Positions 1-7,365 of a stretch of 25,660 nucleotides of DNA are shown here, piece after piece (position 1 is the first letter of the stretch; each line of letters starts with the position of its first letter). The stretch spans positions 1 through 25,660 of the forward strand of contig JAKAPO010000004.1 of assembly GCA_021807065.1 (NCBI GenBank). The letters run 5' to 3'. The position numbers and the translations under genes are program-made. The notes beneath the pieces were generated by a model. That model was not told the origin of the DNA. It did not search any database and was given only the letters and a program-made list of their open reading frames with translations. The stretch is from a bacterium (GTDB lineage Bacteria; Vulcanimicrobiota; Vulcanimicrobiia; Vulcanimicrobiales; Vulcanimicrobiaceae).

Positions 1-9
1 TTCCGATCT
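1..9. other. Probable Illumina adapter remnant at contig edge
   Basis: The window opens with TTCCGATCT, identical to the last nine bases of the common Illumina adapter (…GCTCTTCCGATCT). Read on the minus strand it is AGATCGGAA, the adapter start seen at read 3' ends. The RNase J reading frame matches its family up to HGHEDHI and departs exactly where this 9-mer begins. Nine bases can match by chance, but match plus position plus broken homology make adapter carry-over the best explanation. Confidence 0.7.
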
Positions 10-288
10 GATGTGATCCTCGTGCCCGTGCGTCACCAAGAGCGCGCGAAGTTTGCCGGCACGCTCGCGCACGTAGCTGAAATCGTTGATCACGATGTCG
101 ACGCCGTACATCTCTTCGTCCGGAAACATCAGCCCGCAATCGATGGCGATCAGATCCTCGGCCGTCTCCAAGATCGTCATGTTCCGACCGATCTCGCCGC
201 AACCGCCGAGCGGCACAATTCGCACATAGGGGCTTGCCGGTGGGTCGGGGATGCGTGAAGGATGCTGCGGAGGATTCACCATGTCCAT
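1..288 (-). CDS. rnj: Ribonuclease J, N-terminal part (cut at window start)
   Basis: On the minus strand an open frame runs from ATG at 288 to the window edge (96 codons). It shows the RNase J beginning: VRIVPLGGCGEIGRN at about residues 22-36, then AIDCGLMFPDEEMYGVDIVI (49-68), and the metallo-beta-lactamase zinc motif HGHEDH at 87-92. RNase J is a cytoplasmic 5'-3' exo/endoribonuclease for mRNA decay and rRNA maturation. The start is uncertain: ATG 288 has AAGGA 11 nt upstream, ATG 282 is in frame, and GTG 225 would start right at the conserved core but has no Shine-Dalgarno. The last three residues before the edge (RSE) do not fit the family, which has DHIG here; they are encoded by bases 1-9, which look like sequencing adapter. 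The call is firm for the family; the rest of the enzyme lies outside the window. Confidence 0.88.
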   Translation of the reverse strand, partial: MDMVNPPQHPSRIPDPPASPYVRIVPLGGCGEIGRNMTILETAEDLIAIDCGLMFPDEEMYGVDIVINDFSYVRERAGKLRALLVTHGHEDHIRSE

Positions 289-700
289 GCTCACTCGCGT
301 CCTTGCCGCGCTCGCCCTGTTGCTCCCTTTAACTGCTGTCGCACCTTGCGCTACATCTGGCGCGGAGTTGCGCTTCCGGCACGTCGCCCACCCCGGCGTG
401 CTTCGCGCTCGGGGGGCCCGGGCCACGTGCCGGAAGCGCAACCCCGCGCCCCCACGCCGATTTCGCGGCGCGGGCCCCCAAAATATGCCAACTATGCCCG
501 ACCGCCTTTATGCGGTGCGGGCGCTACGCCGCATGCGGCTCATCATCGAGATGCGGCTGCTACAACTGCGCGAAGAACGCCTCGAATGCGTGCGGCAGGC
601 GATTCTGCGCAATCTGCCGCCCGACATTCGTCCGAGCGGACGCCGCGGCGAAGGCGCTCGAAGGCCGGATCCTGAAACCTGCGAGCAACTTTTTCCGTAG
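281..700 (+). CDS. Small putative secreted protein, unknown function
   Basis: ATG at 281 has an excellent GGAGG seven to eight bases upstream (269-273). The 139-residue product starts with a convincing signal peptide (MSMLTRVLAALALLLPLTAV, then APCA), so it is probably exported. Residues about 27-65 are encoded by a large inverted repeat (359-478) and are Arg/Pro-rich, unlike a normal domain. The C-terminal half (from about residue 70) is Arg/Glu/Leu-rich, probably helical, and ends in ETCEQLFP. The stop is 13 bases before the YIP1 gene, so the two may be co-transcribed. The first codons overlap the divergent RNase J start. I do not recognise the family. It may be a real small protein disrupted or extended by the hairpin element. 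The strong start site and signal peptide argue for a real gene. Confidence 0.5.
   Translation: MSMLTRVLAALALLLPLTAVAPCATSGAELRFRHVAHPGVLRARGARATCRKRNPAPPRRFRGAGPQNMPTMPDRLYAVRALRRMRLIIEMRLLQLREERLECVRQAILRNLPPDIRPSGRRGEGARRPDPETCEQLFP
359..478. repeat. Large hairpin element inside the small secreted gene
   Basis: Bases 359-384 and 425-450 form an inverted repeat with 26-bp arms and one mismatch (the inner 18 bp, 367-384 with 425-442, are perfect). A second dyad pairs GGGGGCCCG near 411-419 with CGGGCCCCC near 470-478, and CGGCGTG (about 394-400) can pair with CACGCCG (about 454-460). The region therefore folds strongly on either strand, with alternative pairings. It looks like an inserted palindromic repeat (REP/MITE-like) or a structured RNA; no homologous second copy is apparent in this window. 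Confidence 0.7.
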
Positions 701-713
701 AAGAGCGGGGTTC

Positions 714-1472
714 ATGGACACATCGACAAGAGCGTCGGCAAGTAACCTGCAGACCGTCGTCGACGTCATCATTGCACCGAAAGCGGCGTTCGAACGCCTG
801 AAGATACAGCCGGCATGGGGTTGGGCATTCCTGATCACGATCGCCCTCGGGGCCATCGGCATCTACTTGGAAACTCCGGCGTCTCGCCACATAAGCGTGC
901 AGATGGTCCAGCATCTCATCGCAACGAACCCAAACGTTGCAGGCATGAGTTCCGCCCAAAAGAGCCGGATGCTTGCGAACGCGGCGAACCCATCCCCCGC
1001 GGCGCAAGCGTTTTCCTATTTCAACAGCATCTTGCTACCACTAATCGCCTCACTCTTTAATGCTTTGATTCTTCTTCTCGGAAGCGCTGTCGGCCGCGGC
1101 AAGGCCGATTTCACGCGCCTGTGGAGCGGTTCGATGAACATCGCGGTTCCGACGATCGGGTTGGCGGCGCTCGTGCTCGGCATCGTTGCCATGGTGCGCG
1201 GCCCGGATAGCTTCAACTCATTCGGCGATATGTTCGGCGCGGTTCCGAACCTGCAATACGTCGTGCCGGGCTCGAGAGGGTTTCTTGGAGACTTCCTTCA
1301 GGCGTTGAACGTTTTTGCTCTTTGGGGATTCGGACTCAACGTCGTCATGATGCGAGTCCTGGCCGGCATTCGCGGCGCGGTCGCGTGGATTTTTCCCGGA
1401 GCCATCACGGTAGCGGGAGCGATCCTCCTGGCGTCCTTCATGTCAATGCTAGCGGCGTTCGTTGGCCAGTAG
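714..1472 (+). CDS. YIP1-family integral membrane protein
   Basis: The 252-residue product has a short cytoplasmic N-terminus with the phrase TVVDVIIAPKAAFERLK (14-30), typical of bacterial YIP1-like proteins just before the first helix. Hydrophobic segments are near residues 34-52, 104-126, 142-162, 192-212 and 222-249, giving about five transmembrane helices. ATG 714 is chosen because homology begins there; the upstream part of the frame is Cys/Arg-rich and not protein-like. The Shine-Dalgarno (AGCGGGG) is mediocre. The gene directly precedes the TolC gene, with which it may be co-transcribed, so a supporting role in the efflux operon is possible. The exact function of bacterial YIP1 proteins is not established. 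Confidence 0.8.
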   Translation: MDTSTRASASNLQTVVDVIIAPKAAFERLKIQPAWGWAFLITIALGAIGIYLETPASRHISVQMVQHLIATNPNVAGMSSAQKSRMLANAANPSPAAQAFSYFNSILLPLIASLFNALILLLGSAVGRGKADFTRLWSGSMNIAVPTIGLAALVLGIVAMVRGPDSFNSFGDMFGAVPNLQYVVPGSRGFLGDFLQALNVFALWGFGLNVVMMRVLAGIRGAVAWIFPGAITVAGAILLASFMSMLAAFVGQ

Positions 1473-1488
1473 GGGCTGCACAGCGAGC

Positions 1489-2862
1489 GTGAACCGTCGT
1501 CTCGCTCGAATCGGAGCCATCGCACTGACGATTGCAATAGCTCCGGCGCTTGCACACGCGCAAACGCCCCTGACCCTACAAGGTGCGGTCGCGTACGCGC
1601 TTTCGCACGATCCTACGGTTGCCGCCAAGTACGCCGCCGTTACGGCGCAGGCGCACGCGGTCGCGGTACAGGAGGGACAAACCTTCCCGACCGTCAGCGC
1701 GATGGCGCAGAGCATTCTTCAGAAACAAGAGCATTACGGCGGAGCCTATCAGTTGATCGGTATCGCACCGCAAGCGAACTTCAGCCAGAACACTGTCTCG
1801 ATCGGCATCAGCAACTACTCGCTGAACAGTGGCGGCCTCGGTTTTCTGCAACTCGCGTCGGCAAACGCCTCGCTGGCAGCTGCCCGCGAGGATTTGGCAC
1901 GGAGCGAAGATCTCGTGGCAGCCAACGTCACCAATGCATTCTATAGCGTCGCGCAAAAGAAAGGCATCGTTGCGCTCGATGCTTCCGATCTCGGTTACCA
2001 GGACGCTCTGTTATCGGCAGCGCGCATCAAAGCTCGAGAAGGCGCGACGGCGGGTGTCGACGTGCTGCGCGCCCGGGTCGCGCAGGCAAAGAGCGCGTCA
2101 ACCCTCGTAGCGGCAAGAGCGGACGTACAGAATGCGTACGAGCAGCTTGCCCACACGATCGGCGCACCGCTCGACACGGCATTCGCAGTTCCGGCAGCCA
2201 TCCCCGAACCGGCCTTGCCGAAGGGCGCGATCGACGTTCTCGAAAACATCGCGACCGCGGAGCGCCCCGACGTCATCTCCGCGCGAAAAACGCTGCTGGC
2301 GGCGCGCGAGACGCGCAAAGGCTGGGATCGCGAGCTGTTTCCTTCTCTGCAAATACAAGCAAGCCTCGGCAATCAGTACTCGCCGACCGAGTCCGCGTTG
2401 TTCCAAGCGTTCTCGAAGACCCCGATTCCACGTGGAAGCCCAGGGTTTTGGCAGATCGGCGTGACCACGACGTTCACACTCCCGCTCGTCGATTACGGCC
2501 AGCGTCACACGGAGCGCGTCAACGACGATGCGCAGATCGCCGCAGACGAAAGGGCCTTGGCGAACGTCGTCTCGCAGGCGCAACTCGATGTACGGCAGCA
2601 GTATCGCGCGGCGCAGACGGCGCTGGCCCAACTTGCCTATGCAAAAGAGGAAGCGCGGCTGGGCTTGGAGGCCGCAAGGATCGCACAATTGCAGTATCGC
2701 AACGGCGTTATAGCGCTCGCCGACGTCATCCAAGCTCAACAGACATCGGTGCAGGCGCAGACCGATTTGGTCGACGCGCGCGTTGCATACGTCGAGGCGG
2801 TCGTCGCACTGCGGGTGGCTGTTGGTACGTACTCGCCGGAGAGCGCCGTAGCGGATCTATAG
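1489..2862 (+). CDS. TolC-family outer-membrane efflux protein
   Basis: From GTG 1489 the product is 457 residues with a clear signal peptide (MNRRLARIGAIALTIAIAPA then LAHAQ, cleavage near 25). It carries two repeats of the outer-membrane efflux protein fold: LTLQGAVAYALSHDPTVAA at the start of the first, long Ala/Gln-rich helices, then a second half beginning near VLENIATAERPDV. The C-terminal phrase RNGVIALADVIQAQQT is typical of the family. TolC trimers form the outer-membrane and periplasmic exit duct for tripartite pumps. An upstream TTG at 1462 would overlap the YIP1 gene by 11 bases and add a non-signal-like stretch, so GTG is preferred; AGGGG lies 13 bases before it. The membrane-fusion gene follows after 9 bases, so this is the duct of the same pump. 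Confidence 0.93.
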   Translation: MNRRLARIGAIALTIAIAPALAHAQTPLTLQGAVAYALSHDPTVAAKYAAVTAQAHAVAVQEGQTFPTVSAMAQSILQKQEHYGGAYQLIGIAPQANFSQNTVSIGISNYSLNSGGLGFLQLASANASLAAAREDLARSEDLVAANVTNAFYSVAQKKGIVALDASDLGYQDALLSAARIKAREGATAGVDVLRARVAQAKSASTLVAARADVQNAYEQLAHTIGAPLDTAFAVPAAIPEPALPKGAIDVLENIATAERPDVISARKTLLAARETRKGWDRELFPSLQIQASLGNQYSPTESALFQAFSKTPIPRGSPGFWQIGVTTTFTLPLVDYGQRHTERVNDDAQIAADERALANVVSQAQLDVRQQYRAAQTALAQLAYAKEEARLGLEAARIAQLQYRNGVIALADVIQAQQTSVQAQTDLVDARVAYVEAVVALRVAVGTYSPESAVADL

Positions 2863-2871
2863 AAAGCCTTC

Positions 2872-4161
2872 ATGCGCACTCGCAACTTGATCTTCGTTCT
2901 CGCCGGTCTCGCCGCCATCGTTCTCATCGCGGTATTCGCGCACGGTGGCCGGCGCGGCATGCCCGTCGCAACGGTAACAGTGAAGTACGCGTCGTTCAGC
3001 GTGAAACTCGCCGAGAACGGCGTGGTCATCAGCCCCGACTCACAAACCGTGCCGACCCTCGTCGCCGGAAACTTGCAGACGCTGGACGTCCGCGAGGGAG
3101 AGCGCGTGTCTTCGGGACAGCTCCTGGCGACCGTCTACAACCCGACGCTCGCCTATCAGGCGGCGGGATCGCAAGCCGACTACAATTCGTCACTGGCCGA
3201 CGTGACCACCGCACGTGTCAACCAGCAGAACGCACGGGTTCAGTACCAAGCGCAGGTCGACACGGCGAAATCGAACCTCGATCTTGCGCAACGAATCTAC
3301 AACGAAGACGTGACCCTCTACCGCAGCCAGGCGATCGCGAGAAATCAACTCGATTCGGACAAGGCGAAACTGGATCAGGCGCGCGTCTCCTACCTTCAGG
3401 CGGTGCAGCAAATGCGACTTGGCGCCGTCAGCGGGTACGGCATGGAGAACGTGCAGGCCGCGCAGGCGAATGCGCGCAAATCGAGGATCGTCAACGCCCA
3501 GAACCAGCAGCAGCTCTCCTTCACGCGAATCGTCGCGCCCTTCGATGGCATCGTGCAGACCATTGCAGCCAGCGCGAACGATCCGCTGCGCCACATTCAG
3601 GTCGGCGATCCGGTCACGGCGGGAGAAGCGCTCTTCACCGTCGCGCCGAATCTTGATTACGTCGTGCGCGCGCAGGTGGACGAGCAGGACATCATCAACG
3701 TCCAAGTCGGCCAGCGAGTGCTCATCACCGGTGAGGACTTTCCCGGCCATACCATACAGGGACACGTCTCGAGAATTGCGCCGGTAGCGACGAAATCGAG
3801 TGACACGACGAGCACCGCTCGTCAAGTGCTGACGACCGTCACCCTCGATCGCTCGCCCTCGTTTCTCAAAGACGGCATGAACGTCGACGTCGATATTCTC
3901 ACGACGGACGTCCCACATGCCCTTGTGGTGCCGAACGGCGCCATCTTCAAGGACAACGGAAGGAGCTACGTCTACGTCGTCGCCGGCAACGTGGCTCGCC
4001 GGCGTGAGGTCGTGACCGGCATCAGCAACGACACGCAAACCGTGGTGAAACGGGGCCTGAACCCCGGCGACGTCGTCGTAGCGCAGCAGTATCCGGGCCT
4101 GTCGGACGGAGGGCTCGTGCAGCCGACGTCGAGTCCCTCGCCGCTGCCCCTTTCCACGTAG
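2872..4161 (+). CDS. Periplasmic membrane-fusion (adaptor) protein, MacA/HlyD type
   Basis: The 429-residue product has an N-terminal membrane anchor (about 6-24), a lipoyl-like half-motif (VPTLVAGNLQTLDVREGERV, about 60-79), a long Ala/Gln-rich coiled-coil hairpin (about 100-205), the second lipoyl half (FTRIVAPFDGIVQTI, about 218-232) and beta-barrel plus membrane-proximal domains to the C-terminus (ALVVPNGAIF…YVYVVAGN). This is the standard order for adaptor proteins of the MacA/HlyD group, which link an inner-membrane transporter to TolC. It sits between tolC and two MacB-type permeases, and its stop is one base before the next start. The C-terminal tail is Ser/Pro-rich. The substrate cannot be read from sequence; macrolides, peptides or lipophilic compounds are all possible. 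Confidence 0.92.
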   Translation: MRTRNLIFVLAGLAAIVLIAVFAHGGRRGMPVATVTVKYASFSVKLAENGVVISPDSQTVPTLVAGNLQTLDVREGERVSSGQLLATVYNPTLAYQAAGSQADYNSSLADVTTARVNQQNARVQYQAQVDTAKSNLDLAQRIYNEDVTLYRSQAIARNQLDSDKAKLDQARVSYLQAVQQMRLGAVSGYGMENVQAAQANARKSRIVNAQNQQQLSFTRIVAPFDGIVQTIAASANDPLRHIQVGDPVTAGEALFTVAPNLDYVVRAQVDEQDIINVQVGQRVLITGEDFPGHTIQGHVSRIAPVATKSSDTTSTARQVLTTVTLDRSPSFLKDGMNVDVDILTTDVPHALVVPNGAIFKDNGRSYVYVVAGNVARRREVVTGISNDTQTVVKRGLNPGDVVVAQQYPGLSDGGLVQPTSSPSPLPLST

Positions 4162-4162
4162 T

Positions 4163-5356
4163 GTGAGTCGCCTACTCGCGTATCTGGACGAAGCCGTCGC
4201 CTCGCTCTGGCGTAATCGGATGCGTTCGTTTCTCACGATGCTTGGGATGATCATCGGCAGCGCCTCGATCATCACCGTCTTCGGCATCAGCCGCGCAACG
4301 ACCAGTGGTATCGCAAGCACCTTCGGATCGTTTGGGACGTTCCCGGTGGTCGTGCAGGCGGATCCCACGCAAGACTATCCAGCGATCGCGCAGATCCATT
4401 ACCACGACGTGCGCGCCGTCGCGCGAGCGCTGCAAGGGATCACGCCGTGGGTCATTCCGGAATGGAACCGAACCTACGAGGTCACCTTCGGCAACGTTCG
4501 CGACTATCCGTCGGTGATCGCCGCCAGCGGCTTCCACGATGACGGCCTCAGCATGCAGCAAGGGCGCAAGCTCAGCCAGCAGGACGTCGATTCGGCGGCG
4601 CACGTCTGCGTCATCACCGCGGATCTGGGCGCCGAATTCTTCCACGGTGGGAACGCTCTAGGAAGCTACCTGCGGATAAATGGAGGCCGCTACCGCGTCG
4701 TCGGCGTCTATGCCAACATCAAAGGTTCCTTTCTCAACTCACTTGTCGGAAGCAGCACGGTGGCGATCCCGTACACCACGTTCCATCGCGACGTCGATCC
4801 CTCGCCGCCCGACTACATTCTGATCTACGCTCCCTACGAAACGGAAGCGACCGCGGCGAAAATCGCTATCGCGACGCTCCAGCGCATCCACGGACCCGAT
4901 GCCAAATACCTCACGCAGAACACCGCCGATCTGCTGCGCGCCTTCGAGAACGTGCTGAACATCGTAGGCATCGGCCTTGCGGCAATCGGAGGCGTCGCGC
5001 TTGTCGTCGCTGGCATCGGCATCATGAACATCATGCTCGTCTCGGTGACCGAACGCACCCACGAGATCGGCATCCGCAAAGCCGTCGGCGCCTCGCGCGG
5101 CGATATCGCGCTGCAGTTCTTAATGGAGTCACTCGTTCTCGCCGTTCTCGGGGGTGGCACCGGCATGGGCATCGGTCTTCTAGCCACGATCGGCGGCGCA
5201 TCGCTGCTATCGAAGGAGCTAGGGCAGATGATCGTCCCTTACGTTTTGATCGTTGCGGTCGCGCTGTCATTTTCCGGACTCGTTGGCATTCTCTTCGGCA
5301 CCTATCCGGCATTGCGCGCCGCACAACTCGATCCAATCGAGGCTCTTCGGGCATGA
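4163..5356 (+). CDS. MacB/FtsX-type ABC permease, first of two
   Basis: The 397-residue product begins at GTG 4163, one base after the preceding stop, and has no Shine-Dalgarno of its own, suggesting translational coupling. It has the permease layout of MacB without the ATPase: transmembrane helix 1 (about 18-42, after SLWRNRMRSFLTMLGMIIG), a periplasmic MacB-PCD domain (about 45-260), then three FtsX helices, with the family signature GIGIMNIMLVSVTERTHEIG and the C-terminal GTYPALRAAQLDPIEALR. MacB-type proteins are mechanotransmitters that move substrate in the periplasm rather than through the inner membrane. The stop overlaps the next start as ATGA. Confidence 0.93.
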   Translation: MSRLLAYLDEAVASLWRNRMRSFLTMLGMIIGSASIITVFGISRATTSGIASTFGSFGTFPVVVQADPTQDYPAIAQIHYHDVRAVARALQGITPWVIPEWNRTYEVTFGNVRDYPSVIAASGFHDDGLSMQQGRKLSQQDVDSAAHVCVITADLGAEFFHGGNALGSYLRINGGRYRVVGVYANIKGSFLNSLVGSSTVAIPYTTFHRDVDPSPPDYILIYAPYETEATAAKIAIATLQRIHGPDAKYLTQNTADLLRAFENVLNIVGIGLAAIGGVALVVAGIGIMNIMLVSVTERTHEIGIRKAVGASRGDIALQFLMESLVLAVLGGGTGMGIGLLATIGGASLLSKELGQMIVPYVLIVAVALSFSGLVGILFGTYPALRAAQLDPIEALRA

Positions 5357-6552
5357 TGTACGCCGCCGAAGCGTGGCGCGTCTTGCTGGCTAACAAGGTG
5401 CGGTCGCTCTTGACCGTCACCGGGCTGATCATCGGCGTCGGCGCGGTCGTCGCCATCCTTACGCTCGGAAAGAGCATGGGCGGCGCCGTCAGCGCGGCGC
5501 TCGGCGGCATCGCCGATAACTCCTTCATCATCTTCCCAAACACGACTCAGCGTAATACGCAGATGGCCAGCATTCGTCTCAGCGACCTCGCCGCGATCAA
5601 AGCCGATATTCCCGGAATCGTCGACGCGCAGCCGCTCGGCTTTCACACCGAACTCGTTCACGCAGGGCATCGGCAGGCGCGCTACGGCGTCTCGCCGGAC
5701 GGGCCGATACCGTTCAACACGACGCCAATCGAATATGGCAGGCGGTTCACCGATGCCGACGTAACGTCGGCCGCTTCCGTCTGCGTGATCTCCCATACCG
5801 TCTATCAACGTCTCTTTCCGGACGGCGGAGACCCGACCGGCGAAAACCTCTACGTCGGTGACCGCCGCTACGTGATCGTCGGCGTGCTGCAACCGCCCCA
5901 TCACGGATTCATCAACGCGCAGTTCGGAGCCGACATCTCGATCCCGTGGACGACCTACGTTCAAAACTACGTGCACGGCTCGACGGTCTTCGCCGGACGG
6001 TTCATCGCCGCAAATTCCGCGCAGATTCCCGCGCTCGAAATCGCCGTGATCAACGCATTACGCGCCCGCCACGGCGGCGGCGCCGGCCAGCAGTATCAAA
6101 GCTTCGATAAAGCTCAGATCACGCAAGGCATCAACGGCGTCTTCAACGCGATGACGCTCATCGTGGCGCTGATCGGCGCGGTCTCGCTCGTCGTGGCCGG
6201 CATCGGAATCATGAACATCATGCTTGTCTCAGTTGCCGAGAGGACGCGCGAGATCGGCGTGCGCAAGGCAATCGGCGCGCGAGCCTCGCAGATCCTCGCT
6301 CAGTTTTTCGTCGAAGCACTCTTGCTCTGCGGTGCCGGCTGCACGATCGGACTGGTGGTCGGGCTGGCAATCGGGGAAGCGGTGAACCGGTTTGCCATCA
6401 TCAAGCTCACCGGCTCCATCACGCCGATCCCCTGGCTCACCGCCATTGCCGTGGCGGCGATATTCGCGATCGTCGCAGCGCTGGCGTTCGGCACCTACCC
6501 GGCGTACAGAGCTTCTCGTCTCGATCCGATCGAAGCGTTGCGTTATGAGTGA
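5353..6552 (+). CDS. MacB/FtsX-type ABC permease, second of two
   Basis: The 399-residue product is a paralogue of the upstream permease: helix 1 (LLANKVRSLLTVTGLIIGVG, about 9-28), a periplasmic domain, then FtsX helices with GIGIMNIMLVSVAERTREIG and a closing GTYPAYRASRLDPIEALRYE. The two permeases are clearly diverged, so they probably form a heterodimer rather than being a recent duplication. The start shares the ATGA overlap with the previous gene, and the end overlaps the ATPase gene by 8 bases. With that ATPase they would form an ABC core in which the domains of E. coli MacB are split over three genes. Confidence 0.93.
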   Translation: MMYAAEAWRVLLANKVRSLLTVTGLIIGVGAVVAILTLGKSMGGAVSAALGGIADNSFIIFPNTTQRNTQMASIRLSDLAAIKADIPGIVDAQPLGFHTELVHAGHRQARYGVSPDGPIPFNTTPIEYGRRFTDADVTSAASVCVISHTVYQRLFPDGGDPTGENLYVGDRRYVIVGVLQPPHHGFINAQFGADISIPWTTYVQNYVHGSTVFAGRFIAANSAQIPALEIAVINALRARHGGGAGQQYQSFDKAQITQGINGVFNAMTLIVALIGAVSLVVAGIGIMNIMLVSVAERTREIGVRKAIGARASQILAQFFVEALLLCGAGCTIGLVVGLAIGEAVNRFAIIKLTGSITPIPWLTAIAVAAIFAIVAALAFGTYPAYRASRLDPIEALRYE

Positions 6553-7276
6553 GCGAATCATCGACCTTGACGGCATCGTCAAGGTCTACCATACGGGTGC
6601 GATCGAGCTGGAAGTCTTGCACGGCATCGCGCTGACCGTCGATCGCGGTGAGTACGTTGCGATCATGGGGCCGTCGGGATCGGGCAAGTCGACGCTGATG
6701 AACATCATCGGATGTCTCGATCGCGCAACGCATGGGCGGTACAGACTCGAAGGCACCGACGTTTCGCAGCTCGACGACAACGCGCTCGCCGAGATACGCT
6801 TGCGAAAGCTCGGGTTTGTTTTTCAGGGATTCAACTTGCTCGGGCGAGCCAACGCGCTGGACAACGTCGCGTTACCGCTCTTCTATGCGGGCGTTTCGCC
6901 CCGCGAGCGCCGCGCCCGCGCAATGAACGTGCTCGCGACCTTGGGCCTCGCCGATCGAGCTCGCCACAAGCCCGCAGAGCTTTCCGGAGGGCAGCAGCAG
7001 CGCGTCGCGATTGGGCGCGCGCTCGTCAACGAGCCAGCGGTGCTGCTCGCCGACGAGCCGACGGGAAACCTCGACTCGGCGACCAGCGAGGAGCTGCTGC
7101 AACTATTCGCCAGGTTGCATGACGAAGGCCATACAATCGTCATGGTGAGCCATGACGAGCAGGTCGCCGGTCACGCCAAGCGCATCGTACGCCTCAAGGA
7201 CGGCAACGTCGTCTCCGACATGGCGGCGCCGGCTCGAACGCAAGCCGCGGCTGCCTCCCCCGCTAGGCAGGGGTAA
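6545..7276 (+). CDS. ABC transporter ATPase, MacB/LolD class
   Basis: The 243-residue product shows all ABC ATPase motifs: Walker A GPSGSGKST (42-50), Q-loop FVFQGFNLL (91-99), signature LSGGQQQR (147-154 region), Walker B VLLADEPTGNLD (166-177) and H-loop VSHDE (201-205). The phrases IIGCLDR and DEPTGNLDS are typical of the MacB/LolD/FtsE group, which drives FtsX-fold permeases. ATG 6545 is chosen because the MSERIIDLDGIVKVY start matches the family and overlaps the permease end by 8 bases; the frame upstream of it is Ser/Arg-rich and out-of-frame permease DNA. The final 15 residues are Ala-rich and not conserved. It is the last gene of the efflux operon. Confidence 0.95.
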   Translation: MSERIIDLDGIVKVYHTGAIELEVLHGIALTVDRGEYVAIMGPSGSGKSTLMNIIGCLDRATHGRYRLEGTDVSQLDDNALAEIRLRKLGFVFQGFNLLGRANALDNVALPLFYAGVSPRERRARAMNVLATLGLADRARHKPAELSGGQQQRVAIGRALVNEPAVLLADEPTGNLDSATSEELLQLFARLHDEGHTIVMVSHDEQVAGHAKRIVRLKDGNVVSDMAAPARTQAAAASPARQG

Positions 7277-7365
7277 CCTTTGGGCGGCTCTGGGCGTTTT
7301 CTAAGTAGAAAATAAGCGAGCCGGGGTAGAACTTTGCTTGCAATACTCGTAATACAACAGGAACC

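Noticed and set aside
7334..7355. TTGCTT and TAATAC as a promoter for htrA
   Set aside because: The spacer is only 10 bases; no better pair was found in the 90-base gap.
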